From contig NZ_JAGGKT010000023.1 of assembly GCF_017873965.1 (NCBI RefSeq), positions 1 to 60,931 on the forward strand: a stretch of DNA of 60,931 nt, written 5' to 3'. Positions within the stretch are counted from its first letter, which is position 1, and each line of letters opens with the position of its first letter. Below are positions 8,241 through 16,777 of the stretch, piece after piece. This DNA comes from Ammoniphilus resinae (lineage in GTDB: Bacteria > Bacillota > Bacilli > Aneurinibacillales > RAOX-1). Both the position numbers and the translations under genes were made by a program. The notes under the pieces are model-generated. The model searched no databases. It saw nothing but the letters and a program-made list of their open reading frames with translations, and was not told where the DNA came from.

Positions 8241-8651
8241 TTATTCATCAATTTGAGAAACCTCTATTACGTTTCCATCTGGATCATGGAAAAAGATTTG
8301 ATACCAACCTTTAATAGACCATTCTCCATAATCAGAAAAAGGAATGTTATTTTCTCTAAGTCTTGCCTTGACCTCTTCGATATCATCTACGCGGAAAGCG
8401 ATATGGCCTTGTAGCAGGGGATTAACGTGATGACCAGTAATAAAAGACATGTAAGGCTCATTTTGGGCTATATGAACCTCTGCCTGGCCCTCTTCCGCAA
8501 GTAAAAATCGAACATTTCCTTGGTACTGATCTTTTATTCTAGCATCTGGCAATTGGGTGCTTTCTTTCATGCCAAGGATGTTTTTGTAAAAGGTGGCCAT
8601 TTTGTCAATGTTTGAGGTACTAAAATTCCGATGATGAATACTAATTTTCAT
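8241..8651 (-). CDS. VOC-family (glyoxalase/dioxygenase fold) protein
   Basis: A 136-residue vicinal-oxygen-chelate protein made of paired beta-alpha-beta-beta-beta modules. MKISIHHRNFSTSNIDKM at the start gives the first metal His (H6/H7 region). HIAFRVDDIEEVKARLRENN opens the second module, and FHDPDGNVIEVSQ supplies the terminal metal Glu. Members isomerise or lyse glutathione adducts, cleave C-C bonds, or epimerise metabolites. AGGAGGGG stands in front of the ATG. It lies in the dehydrogenase-VOC-GntR-dehydratase-RuBisCO-like operon. Its specific reaction cannot be told from sequence. Confidence 0.85.
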   Translation of the reverse strand: MKISIHHRNFSTSNIDKMATFYKNILGMKESTQLPDARIKDQYQGNVRFLLAEEGQAEVHIAQNEPYMSFITGHHVNPLLQGHIAFRVDDIEEVKARLRENNIPFSDYGEWSIKGWYQIFFHDPDGNVIEVSQIDE

Positions 8652-8663
8652 AAAATTCCCCTC

Positions 8664-9689
8664 CTAAGGTTTTAGTAATACTTTCGTCCCTTCTCCACTT
8701 GAGGCAATTCGAAATCCTTCTTCGTAATCCTCTAAAGCAAACTCATGGGTTATTGCAGGTCGGACGTTGAGCTTTTTTTCAAGAAGTAAATTTTCCATTA
8801 CATCCCATGTATCCCACATCAACCGACCATGAACACCTTCGACAGTTGCTTCTTTATAAATAACGTCGCGGGAAAGATTTAAGGAAACATCGCCTGAATA
8901 AAGGCCAACCATTGCAACTTTTCCCTTTTCCCGCAAATATGGGAGGGTCTCGGCGATCGCTTGATTGCTTCCCGTGGTTTCAATAATTACTTCAGGTGCT
9001 GAAGAACGCGAACCCAGCATCGCCGATGCAGAGATTTCCAATGGATTCCATATATGCATATCTCCACACATTGAAGCTACTTCTAATCTGGTATTTTTTA
9101 CGTCACTGATCGTAACAGAATGGGCACCTAAAGCTAAGCTGGCACAAGCTGAAAAGAGTCCAATAGGGCCAGCCCCGAGCACAACCACCCTTTTTCCCTG
9201 AACATTCCCTACTTGAGCAGCGTGGACGCCAACTCCTAACGGCTCCAAAATGGATGCCAGATCATCAGGGATAAAATCCGGAACCTTGCGTGCGCAAACT
9301 GCCGGAACAACTGCATATTCTGCAAAGCAACCATCAGTATGTAAGCTGAATATTCGTTTATTTTCGCATATATGCATGTTTCCGTTTTTACAAAGTGAAC
9401 AATCCTCACAAGGAATATGGGTTTCTATACAAACTCGGTCCCCTAAAGCGAGAGATTCTACCCCCTCTCCTAGCTTTACAACTTCTGCAACGCACTCATG
9501 CCCCAATATGTTACCTGGTTTGATTCCTATCCCTGCAGCCCATTTGTTCCAATTAAAAATGTGTATATCTGTCCCACAAATAGCAGTGATCTTAACCCGA
9601 ACCAAGACTTCCCCTTGCCTTGGTTCTGGAATAGCAGCTGTATGCAGGCGTGCTCCAGGTGCACCAGTGATCAATGATTTCATGCCCAT
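8664..9689 (-). CDS. Zinc-dependent alcohol dehydrogenase, threonine-dehydrogenase-like
   Basis: A 341-residue medium-chain dehydrogenase. Catalytic zinc ligands lie in ICGTDIHIFNW (Cys) and LGHE (His-Glu); the structural-zinc cysteines are in the loop around CEDCSLCKNGNMHIC; the Rossmann motif is VVLGAGPIGLFS. CGTDIHIFNW closely matches L-threonine 3-dehydrogenase and related polyol dehydrogenases, which oxidise a secondary hydroxyl with NAD+. It is the first gene of the minus-strand operon running down to the RuBisCO-like gene, with a near-perfect promoter upstream (9761-9789). An oxidation of a sugar acid or polyol is the likely role. Confidence 0.88.
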   Translation of the reverse strand: MGMKSLITGAPGARLHTAAIPEPRQGEVLVRVKITAICGTDIHIFNWNKWAAGIGIKPGNILGHECVAEVVKLGEGVESLALGDRVCIETHIPCEDCSLCKNGNMHICENKRIFSLHTDGCFAEYAVVPAVCARKVPDFIPDDLASILEPLGVGVHAAQVGNVQGKRVVVLGAGPIGLFSACASLALGAHSVTISDVKNTRLEVASMCGDMHIWNPLEISASAMLGSRSSAPEVIIETTGSNQAIAETLPYLREKGKVAMVGLYSGDVSLNLSRDVIYKEATVEGVHGRLMWDTWDVMENLLLEKKLNVRPAITHEFALEDYEEGFRIASSGEGTKVLLKP

Positions 9690-9710
9690 TTTAATTTCAT
9701 CTCCTTTCTT

Positions 9711-9742
9711 ATTGACTACAGTCTTTGATGACTGTCGACAAT
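9711..9742. promoter_or_regulatory. Imperfect inverted-repeat operator in the 5' leader
   Basis: Arms ATTGACTACAGTC (9711-9723) and GACTGTCGACAAT (9730-9742) are complementary at 11 of 13 positions with a 6-nt centre. The element lies about 12-43 nt after the predicted transcription start of the operon beginning at 9689, a normal repressor position. The likely partner is the GntR or IclR regulator of the island. Confidence 0.55.
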
Positions 9743-9760
9743 AGTTATTTAATTATTTAA

Positions 9761-9789
9761 ATAATATAAAATTTTTAAAATATTGTCAA
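9761..9789 (-). promoter_or_regulatory. Sigma-A promoter of the RuBisCO-like operon
   Basis: On the minus strand TTGACA (9789-9784), a 17-nt spacer and TATTAT (9766-9761) form a near-consensus vegetative promoter. The start is predicted near 9754, about 65 nt upstream of the dehydrogenase ATG at 9689. Confidence 0.8.
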
Positions 9790-9824
9790 CACATTATTGT
9801 TGTTTATTTTGCTCGTAGCTTTTG

Positions 9825-9859
9825 AGAAAAAAATTATCCCCTAGAATTTTCTAGGGGAT
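9825..9859 (-). terminator. Terminator between the ALDH/SDR operon and the RuBisCO-like operon
   Basis: A stem ATCCCCTAG(AA)/(TT)CTAGGGGAT followed on the minus strand by AATTTTTTT, just beyond the stop codon of the SDR gene at 9870. It separates two same-strand transcription units. Confidence 0.88.
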
Positions 9860-9869
9860 ACGTTCTTCC

Positions 9870-10628
9870 TTATTGGGTTAATAGTCCGCCATCTACGAAT
9901 ATCGTTTGCCCAGTAACATAATCGGATGCAGGGCTAGCCAAAAAGAGCAATACTCCCACGAGCTCTTCCGGTTCTCCAAAACGCCCCCATGGCAATTGAT
10001 TTAACATTTTTTGATAACGGACAGGATCAGCTCTCGTATCTTCATTCATTGCTGTTTTAATATAACCAGGACCAATAGCATTTATATTTACGTGATCTGG
10101 ACCCCATTCAGCAGCCAATGTTCTTGTTAAATGCTCGATGGCTGCCTTCGAGGTGCAGTATGCCAATCTTAAATCAAGGCCCATTCGGCCGGCTATCGAT
10201 GAAACGTTGATAATTTTCCCTTTCCCTTTCCTTTTCATCATCACGCCAAAGTGTTTACAGCAAAGAAAAGTACCTGTTAAGTTCACATCCATCACACGAT
10301 TCCATTCTTGAAGCGTCATATCCTCTGTTGTTACTCTTTGCACGACACCGGCATTATTAATGAGGATATCTAGCTGCCCCAACTCATTACTAACCTTGTC
10401 TACTAATGCGATGACTTCTTGCTCAATTGCAACATTGGCTTTGTAACCTTTGATCTCACCATAAGAGGTTAATTCCGCCACCGCGGCTGCCACTGCATGT
10501 TCATCTAAATCACAAATAATCACTTTTGCACCTCTAGATGCCAACGCTTTAGCATAGGTAAACCCGAGTCCCCTTGCACCACCAGTGACCAAAGCCGTTT
10601 TACCCGCTACTGAGAACAGATCGTCCAA
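9870..10628 (-). CDS. Short-chain dehydrogenase/reductase
   Basis: A 252-residue classical SDR. The cofactor motif TGGARGLG is at about residues 16-23, NNAG at about 90, the catalytic Ser is in NVSSIAG, and the Tyr-Lys pair lies in YCTSKAA. The C-terminus ASDYVTGQTIFVDGG is typical. Asp in the ICDLDEH segment after the second strand suggests NAD+ preference. The start is a TTG with GAGGTG overlapping the upstream gene's stop codon, so translation is coupled to the ALDH gene. It is the last gene of the IclR-ThDP-TIM-MDR-ALDH-SDR operon and probably interconverts a hydroxy and a keto sugar acid. Confidence 0.9.
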   Translation of the reverse strand: MDDLFSVAGKTALVTGGARGLGFTYAKALASRGAKVIICDLDEHAVAAAVAELTSYGEIKGYKANVAIEQEVIALVDKVSNELGQLDILINNAGVVQRVTTEDMTLQEWNRVMDVNLTGTFLCCKHFGVMMKRKGKGKIINVSSIAGRMGLDLRLAYCTSKAAIEHLTRTLAAEWGPDHVNINAIGPGYIKTAMNEDTRADPVRYQKMLNQLPWGRFGEPEELVGVLLFLASPASDYVTGQTIFVDGGLLTQ

Positions 10629-10635
10629 GTTCTTT

Positions 10636-12057
10636 TCACCTCAGGATGTTCATTTGAATAATCTTCGTTTCTGTCATTTCTGCAATGGCATATTTGGGTC
10701 CTTCCCTGCCAATCCCGCTAAATTTAACCCCACCATATGGCATGGCGTCAAACCTGGTGTTTGAGGTATCGTTGATATTTAAACCTCCTACCTCTATCTT
10801 CTCCGCGGCAATCATTGCCTTATTAATATCATTTGTGAAAATACCAGCTTGAAGGCCATATGGACTATCATTAACCAAATCAATCGCTTGTGAGAAATCT
10901 TTGTATGGCACTACACTAAGGACGGGGCCGAACACTTCCTCACAGACAATTCGCATCTCCTGTTTGGCATTTGTTAAAACAGTAGGGTAATAGATGACAC
11001 CTTCCCTTTTCCCCCCCGTTAGAACCTTTGCACCTGTAGAGACTGCTTCGTTTACCCATTGCTCAACCTCAATCGCCTTCTTTAAGCTAATCATTGGACC
11101 GATATCGGTGTCTGGGTCCAAGGGATTTCCGACCTTAAACTTCTCCACCTCGCGGGCTAGACGATTTGCCAGCTCCTTTGCAATCGACTGATGGGCGTAT
11201 ACCCGTTGCAGGGATACGCAAACCTGCCCCGCTTTTCGAAAGGCTGCCCGCACCATAATCGGTACTGCAACATCCAGGTTGGCATCTTCACACACGATGG
11301 TTGCCGAATTATTCCCAAGTTCTAAGGCCACTCTACGTAAACCGGTTTTGGTTTTTACCACTTCTCCAACTCGTGTACTTCCGGTAAAAGTATAAAAGTT
11401 GATCCCGGGATGTGTTAACATGGCTTCGCCTGTTTCAATTTCACCGAAAATCACTTGAATAAGCTCTTTAGGGTTCCCTGCATCAAGTAGAATCGAAAGC
11501 ACCTCCAGGGCAGATTGCGGGGTGGCCGTGGATGGTTTCAATACAACTGCGTTACCCGCAGCAATCGCTGGTGCTACCTTATGAATCACGTTGTTGAACG
11601 GTGCATTAAAAGGAGTGATTGCTCCTACAACTCCGACAGGAACTTGAATGGTAAATGCGAGTCTGTTCTCCATCCCAGGGTTTGCTTTTACAGGCAAAAC
11701 CTCACCTGTGATACGCTTAGATTCTTCAGCAGAAAGGATAAAAGTTTGCACGGCACGAGCTATTTCCCCATAGGCATCCTTTAAGGTGATTCCGGACTCA
11801 ACTGCCATTACCTCGGCAATATCTTTTTTTCTTTTTTCTGTAATCTGAGATGCTTTAAGAAGGATTTCATAACGTTGGTAAGGGGTTAAAGCATTTTGTT
11901 TAAAAGCACGTCTTGCTGCTTGAACAGCTTGGTCAACCTCCCGCTGACCCGCTTCATGAACCTGCGCGATCACTCCCCCTGTAAATTTGTTCGTTACAGG
12001 GATTAGCTTCCCGGTTTTGATCCACTCTCCTTGTATAAAGAGTCCAATCTCTTTCAT
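10636..12057 (-). CDS. NAD(P)-dependent aldehyde dehydrogenase
   Basis: A 473-residue aldehyde dehydrogenase of normal length. The catalytic Asn region is TPFNAPFNN, the cofactor glycine motif is FTGSTRVGE, the general base Glu lies in LELGN, and the nucleophilic cysteine is in GQVCVS. The CEEVFGPVLSV motif follows. LELGN replaces the common LELGGK, which is seen in lactaldehyde/succinate-semialdehyde-type subgroups. AAGGAAGG precedes the ATG. The enzyme oxidises an aldehyde intermediate to an acid, and its operon partners suggest a sugar-derived aldehyde. Confidence 0.92.
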   Translation of the reverse strand: MKEIGLFIQGEWIKTGKLIPVTNKFTGGVIAQVHEAGQREVDQAVQAARRAFKQNALTPYQRYEILLKASQITEKRKKDIAEVMAVESGITLKDAYGEIARAVQTFILSAEESKRITGEVLPVKANPGMENRLAFTIQVPVGVVGAITPFNAPFNNVIHKVAPAIAAGNAVVLKPSTATPQSALEVLSILLDAGNPKELIQVIFGEIETGEAMLTHPGINFYTFTGSTRVGEVVKTKTGLRRVALELGNNSATIVCEDANLDVAVPIMVRAAFRKAGQVCVSLQRVYAHQSIAKELANRLAREVEKFKVGNPLDPDTDIGPMISLKKAIEVEQWVNEAVSTGAKVLTGGKREGVIYYPTVLTNAKQEMRIVCEEVFGPVLSVVPYKDFSQAIDLVNDSPYGLQAGIFTNDINKAMIAAEKIEVGGLNINDTSNTRFDAMPYGGVKFSGIGREGPKYAIAEMTETKIIQMNILR

Positions 12058-12060
12058 CTC

Positions 12061-13146
12061 CTACCTTCCTTCCCTACCTGCTAGTGATTCGGCATTCGGC
12101 TCGATTACAACCTTTAAACACTGGCGCTTCAATAATAATTCCACAGCTTTATTCGTTTCGGCTAATGACAAACGATGTGTCACCAACAGCTCTAATTGAG
12201 GGACAATCTTCCCGATGATTTCCATCGTTTTCGGCCAGGTAGACAAATTATAGGCGCGGACCCCTATCAATTCTTTCTCAGCAAAAACCACCTTGGTCGT
12301 GTCAATTGGTGTATAAGAAGCCGCAATTCCAACCATGGCAACCTTTCCGGCAGTTTTTACGAGATCGATCGCAAAGGTGATGGAATCATTTGTTCCGGCA
12401 ACTTCGAATACTACATCTGCTTTCGGTTGACCCGTCAGTCTTTCAAAGGCGATATAGGGATCCTCCTTTTCAATGTTAACTGTCTTCGCTCCCATTCTCT
12501 TGGCCAATTCCATTCGCTCCTGATCAGAATCTAACCCAAACAATACAATGTCCTCATATCCTGCCGCCTTGCAAGCGATATATTGCAATAACCCAACTGT
12601 TCCCACGCCAACGATGGCCGCTGCTTTATCAGACTTCTGCTGGACCCTCTCCAATGCGTGAACGGTGACGGATAAAGGTTCGGCAAGGCTGCCCAAATAA
12701 ATCGGTACATTCGCTGGCAATACAAAGACATTCTTGGCTCGAACTGTGAGGTATTGGGTTAAACCACCATCTGCGTGACAGCCAAGGATGGGACGGTTCT
12801 CACAAATAGATTCACGATTCTGTATGCAATAGGGACAGATTCCACAAGATATATGGGGGTTAATCGCAACTTTATCCCCTACTTTCAGGTGGGAAACCCC
12901 CGCCCCTACTTCCTCCACAATTCCTGCAAATTCATGCCCAGGGATCAGTGGGAAAACGGGATGATATTCACGTGCAACAGTTTCCGTCCATTTATAAATC
13001 GACAGATCCGTTCCACATATTCCAACGGTTTCTACACGAATTTTCACCTCGTGATCCCCAGGTGATTTCGCCATTGGAACCTCGATGACTTCAAAACTTC
13101 CATACTCTGACCTTACCTTGGCAACCGCTTTCATTACATTATCCAT
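12061..13146 (-). CDS. Zinc-dependent medium-chain dehydrogenase
   Basis: A 361-residue zinc alcohol dehydrogenase. The catalytic zinc site is GICGTDLSIYKW and PGHE; the structural-zinc loop is CGICPYCIQNRESIC; the nucleotide fold is AAIVGVGTVGLLQ. The upstream reading frame is open, but ATG 13146 (MDNVMKAV) follows GGGAG inside the preceding gene and overlaps its last 8 nt, a typical coupled start. It is similar to the threonine/sorbitol dehydrogenases in this island and is one of six such paralogues. The substrate is a polyol or sugar acid hydroxyl by context only. Confidence 0.88.
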   Translation of the reverse strand: MDNVMKAVAKVRSEYGSFEVIEVPMAKSPGDHEVKIRVETVGICGTDLSIYKWTETVAREYHPVFPLIPGHEFAGIVEEVGAGVSHLKVGDKVAINPHISCGICPYCIQNRESICENRPILGCHADGGLTQYLTVRAKNVFVLPANVPIYLGSLAEPLSVTVHALERVQQKSDKAAAIVGVGTVGLLQYIACKAAGYEDIVLFGLDSDQERMELAKRMGAKTVNIEKEDPYIAFERLTGQPKADVVFEVAGTNDSITFAIDLVKTAGKVAMVGIAASYTPIDTTKVVFAEKELIGVRAYNLSTWPKTMEIIGKIVPQLELLVTHRLSLAETNKAVELLLKRQCLKVVIEPNAESLAGREGR

Positions 13147-13951
13147 GAAACTCCCATCCTCTGCCTTGCAAATTATCGATACTCTTTCCAATCCCTACCT
13201 CAGCCTCCGGGTGGATAATTTCCAGCATACAAATCCCCTTATAGTTGATACCCTGCAGAGCTTGTTGGACTTTTTCGAATGGAACGTCACCAGAACCTAT
13301 CACGGCATGCTCCCATTTGGAATGAGTCGTGTCAGACAGGTGAACAAGCTTGATGTAATCGCCCAGTCGACGGATTCCCACTGCGGGATCTTCCACCATA
13401 TACCCGTTTGCTACATCATAAATGGCAGCAAAGTACGGGCTTGGAAGCTCGTTTAACACCCACCCAACCTCTTCGGAGGTTTGTAAAAATAGGGACGGGA
13501 TATTTTCAACCAGCAGCGTCACTTTTCGCTGTTCAGCAAATTCAACGAGTCGTTCAAAATCACCCTTACACTGTTTCCAGACCCATTCAAAATCAGGTGG
13601 CAGCAAAGGATGCAGTTTACCAGGTGGCATGACAAGATAGGGAACATCCCATTCGCTCGCGAGAGAAATCCACTGTTGATAGTGATCAACGGTATATGCA
13701 CGCATATCTGGATTAACACTTGCTAGATTAATATCCAAACCTGGAGGATTAAACGCCATAATCTTTACGCCCGCCTTTAAGGCAGCTTGCAGGATTCTTG
13801 CTTTCTCTTCTGCTCTGATGCTCTTTGCATGAATATGGGGGACGGATGTGAGAATTTCCACATCCTTAACCCCCATGTCTGCTATTTTCTGAAAAGAATC
13901 TGCTAACTCACAGTTCCACAAATAGGGATACGTATTGATTCCTAATTTCAT
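13139..13951 (-). CDS. Xylose-isomerase-like TIM-barrel sugar isomerase/epimerase
   Basis: A 270-residue AP endonuclease 2/xylose isomerase-like TIM barrel. Likely metal ligands are the Glu in LLVENIP (about residue 150), the Asp in AIYDVANG, the His in LVHLSD and the Glu in CMLEIIHP, the usual E-D-H-E set. Known relatives include hydroxypyruvate isomerase, 2-oxo-tetronate isomerase (OtnI), OiaC decarboxylase and D-tagatose/psicose epimerases. With a DUF1537 kinase and class II aldolase-family enzyme in the same island, an OtnI- or OiaC-like role is attractive but not proven. AGGAGG precedes the ATG; the 3' end overlaps the next dehydrogenase gene. Confidence 0.85.
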   Translation of the reverse strand: MKLGINTYPYLWNCELADSFQKIADMGVKDVEILTSVPHIHAKSIRAEEKARILQAALKAGVKIMAFNPPGLDINLASVNPDMRAYTVDHYQQWISLASEWDVPYLVMPPGKLHPLLPPDFEWVWKQCKGDFERLVEFAEQRKVTLLVENIPSLFLQTSEEVGWVLNELPSPYFAAIYDVANGYMVEDPAVGIRRLGDYIKLVHLSDTTHSKWEHAVIGSGDVPFEKVQQALQGINYKGICMLEIIHPEAEVGIGKSIDNLQGRGWEFHG

Positions 13952-13959
13952 TTTTCCTC

Positions 13960-15723
13960 CTAAGGCCGGAAATTGGGCTCTGGATGTTTAAATGGCGGCA
14001 ACACCCACGTACCGGTTCCTGGGGGCTTAATGTCACGGTCAACAAGAACTTCAATTAAATAAGGTTGATTGAGTTCAAGAGCATGCTTCACAGCCTCCCC
14101 AATCTGCTCTGGCTGATCAACCTTTGTTGCTGCTACCCCGAAAGAATTAGCTAAGGCTACAAAGTCCGGATTATAGAATTCCCCTGAATTACGCTCAACA
14201 AAGCTTGTAGCCAATTCTCTTCCTCCGAAGTATCCAAGTTGTAAATCCCGAATCGACCCATAGGCGAAATTATTCCATACCACCCAAACAACTGGAATAT
14301 TGTATTCTTTGGCAGTAGCCAAAATATGTGGGTGCATCATGAAGGAGCCATCCCCTACAATCGCCACACATGGACTATCTGGTGCTGCTAGTTTTGCACC
14401 TAAAATGCCGCAGGTGGCAAATCCCATACTGGCAAATCCCCAGGATTGCAAAAGTTTTTGTGGCCCTGTGCTATTCCAGTATTGAACAACCCAGTTATGA
14501 TGGACACCTACATCTACACCAAGGATTCCATTTTTAGGCAAAACCTTTCGTACTTCTCCGACCAGTCTTGCCGGATGAACAGGTGAACCCGGCTGTTGAA
14601 AAGCATCTGTTTCGTGATCTTGCCAGATCTTTTTCCAAGCGGCTATGCGGTTTAGCCAAGGATCAAAATTTGGTTTCCGCATCGCAAAAACTTCCTTCGC
14701 CTTCGTTAGGATTTGTTTTGCTACGGTTTTGGCATCACCGATAATGCCTAATTCAACGGGATAGTTGCGACCGATTTCCTGTGGATCAATATCAATGTGA
14801 ACGATCTTTGTCGTGGAAATGTTATACGTATATCCGTCTAACCAAGCACTGGTGGCCCGATCGTCAAAGCTGGAACCAAACGCAATTAACAGATCACAAT
14901 TTTTGCCTGCTTCATTTGCCGCATAGGATCCATTTCTTCCCGTTGCCCCTAAGCTAAGCTTATGGTATTCGTCAATGGTCCCCTTCCCCTGCGGTGTCGT
15001 ATGTATCGGGATCTGAAGGAACTCCACCAATTCCAAGATCTCTTGCGAAGCCTCAGACAAAAGCGCCCCATTCCCTGCCGCAATGAGTGGCTGCTTTGCT
15101 GCCGAGATCAACTGTATTACCCGATCAATGGTCGTTTCATCTGCCCCGAATCGCTGATAGATATTTCGGCGAAAACCTTGGGGATCTGCCGTTTCGACTT
15201 CGGCTTGCTCCACAAATACATCTAGTGGAACATCCAAGTGAACAGGTCCAGGCTTTCCGGTTGTCATTTCCTTGAAAGCTTGGCGAACTGCTAATGGAAC
15301 CATTTCTGTCCGCGTTGGCTGAAAGCTTTTTTTCACATACGGCCGAACAACCGACGGAAAGTCGGCTTGGAAATATTTCCCTGTTTCTTGGAAGGGACTT
15401 CGATTGAATTGGGTCGTTGGCACGTTTCCGGTAATCGCCAAAAATGCGGAAGAATCCATGAAGGCCCCGGCAAGAGCAATAGGCAGATTAGCGGACCCCG
15501 GTCCACAGGAGGTAATGGTAGCCACTGGTTTGTGGGAGATTCGATAATAAGCATCCGCCATAAATCCAGCTGCAGTTTCATGGCGAACGGAAATTGTTTT
15601 GATTTTATCGGATGCCTTATGTAATCCGTCTAATAACCCCACATTGCCATGGCCGCACAAACCAAAAACGTAAGGAACTTCTTCTTTCACCAAATAATCT
15701 ACGATAATGTCCGCACCATTCAT
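13960..15723 (-). CDS. Thiamine diphosphate-dependent enzyme, acetolactate synthase-like
   Basis: A ThDP enzyme of 587 residues from the ATG I prefer (AAGGA 10 nt upstream); a GTG at 15792 would add 23 lysine-rich residues without a proper ribosome site. The order is pyrimidine-binding domain with the activating Glu in VRHETAAGF, central domain, then pyrophosphate domain with GDGSF and the NN about 27 residues later (VVWNNFAYG). Acetolactate synthase, glyoxylate carboligase, sulfoacetaldehyde acetyltransferase and IolD share this fold. No small regulatory subunit is present and the operon is sugar-acid catabolic, so a C-C bond lyase, carboligase or 2-keto acid decarboxylase acting on a sugar-derived substrate is likely. 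The exact reaction is unassigned. Confidence 0.85.
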   Translation of the reverse strand: MNGADIIVDYLVKEEVPYVFGLCGHGNVGLLDGLHKASDKIKTISVRHETAAGFMADAYYRISHKPVATITSCGPGSANLPIALAGAFMDSSAFLAITGNVPTTQFNRSPFQETGKYFQADFPSVVRPYVKKSFQPTRTEMVPLAVRQAFKEMTTGKPGPVHLDVPLDVFVEQAEVETADPQGFRRNIYQRFGADETTIDRVIQLISAAKQPLIAAGNGALLSEASQEILELVEFLQIPIHTTPQGKGTIDEYHKLSLGATGRNGSYAANEAGKNCDLLIAFGSSFDDRATSAWLDGYTYNISTTKIVHIDIDPQEIGRNYPVELGIIGDAKTVAKQILTKAKEVFAMRKPNFDPWLNRIAAWKKIWQDHETDAFQQPGSPVHPARLVGEVRKVLPKNGILGVDVGVHHNWVVQYWNSTGPQKLLQSWGFASMGFATCGILGAKLAAPDSPCVAIVGDGSFMMHPHILATAKEYNIPVVWVVWNNFAYGSIRDLQLGYFGGRELATSFVERNSGEFYNPDFVALANSFGVAATKVDQPEQIGEAVKHALELNQPYLIEVLVDRDIKPPGTGTWVLPPFKHPEPNFRP

Positions 15724-15795
15724 CACAGCTTTTTCCTTCTTCTTTTCTGATTCCATAACCTGATTATTTTGCTCTGACAAGTTCTTTTCCACCTT

Positions 15796-16602
15796 TCATT
15801 TATTAATGAAACTTCTCATTGTAGGGACAAATCCCAACCGCCTGGAAATCTGCTGACAAGCTTCCCTTAATGCTTTGATAAGCAACTGTCGGCTCGCTTC
15901 AATTCGTTCTGTCGGTCCAGAAATACAAATTGCGCCAACAACATATCCCGTAAAATTGAAAATTGGTGCAGCAAAACATGAAAGTCCCTGTTCTAATTCC
16001 TCCGCATCCTTGGCCACACCCAATGAGCGAATTTGACTAAGCTCCTCATGGTACTCCCGGAGTGTGGTAATGGTCGATTCTGTATATTTAGGCATCCCTT
16101 TTTCGAAGAGTATCCTATCTACCTCTTCCAATGGAAAGGCAGATAGAATTGCCTTTCCTAACCCAGTACAATGGACCGGCCTGCGGGAGCCAAGTTGGCT
16201 CGAAATTCGAATCGAACGTGTCCCCTCAGCCTTATAGAGATAAACAACCTCCCCTTCGTTGTAAACTCCAAGAAAGGAAGTTTCCCCTGTAGTTTCCGCG
16301 ATCTCCCGAAGGTAGGGAGCGGAAACATCCACGATTTCCCTATTTCCCAGGGCTGATGCACCTAAATCGATAGCCTTTAATCCTAAACTATACAAATCAC
16401 TTTGTGGAAGCAGTTCTACATATCCTCTTGATTTTAGTGTTTCAAGCAGACGAAAAACCGTAGTTTTAGGCATATCCAATGCCTTGACCAATTCAGCCAG
16501 TGAAACTCCATTTCTTCCAATAGAAATATACTCCAGTATGGCAAGTGCCTTATCCACTGAAGAAGAATAGGAAGCTTCGGCCTCATTGGTTTTATTCTCC
16601 AT
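15796..16602 (-). CDS. IclR-family transcriptional regulator
   Basis: A 268-residue regulator. The N-terminal winged helix (about residues 20-80, with VSLAELVKALDMPKTTVFRL as helix-turn-helix) is followed by the IclR effector domain with GLGKAILSAF and the GLSCFAAPIF motif near its ligand pocket. IclR proteins usually sense small acids and aromatics. ATG 16602 follows AAAGGAG; the longer frame to 16641 lacks a site. It is the first gene of the ThDP/TIM/dehydrogenase operon. The IR in its promoter (16675-16702 region) is a probable autoregulatory site. Confidence 0.9.
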   Translation of the reverse strand: MENKTNEAEASYSSSVDKALAILEYISIGRNGVSLAELVKALDMPKTTVFRLLETLKSRGYVELLPQSDLYSLGLKAIDLGASALGNREIVDVSAPYLREIAETTGETSFLGVYNEGEVVYLYKAEGTRSIRISSQLGSRRPVHCTGLGKAILSAFPLEEVDRILFEKGMPKYTESTITTLREYHEELSQIRSLGVAKDAEELEQGLSCFAAPIFNFTGYVVGAICISGPTERIEASRQLLIKALREACQQISRRLGFVPTMRSFINK

Positions 16603-16674
16603 AGCACAACTCCTTTCTGCACATGTGGAACAATTTCCCACTGCGCAATATACTTATTACCTTTTTGGAACATC

Positions 16675-16717
16675 ATACCGTTTCTGTTATGGTAATACGG
16701 TAACAATAAATAGTCAA
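16675..16717 (-). promoter_or_regulatory. Promoter and inverted repeat upstream of the IclR operon
   Basis: On the minus strand TTGACT (16717-16712), a 17-nt spacer and TACCAT (16694-16689) form a promoter. Inverted arms TACCGT/ACGGTA, spaced by about 14 nt, overlap its -10 region, as expected for an IclR-type operator. Confidence 0.5.
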
Positions 16718-16777
16718 TATATTTTGATTAATTTATGTTTTCGGATTATTTTTTTATGAATTATATTATTTACAATA

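Noticed and set aside
13085-13456. Plus-strand 123-residue open frame
   Set aside because: Antisense to the overlapping TIM-barrel and dehydrogenase genes; no ribosome site or family features.
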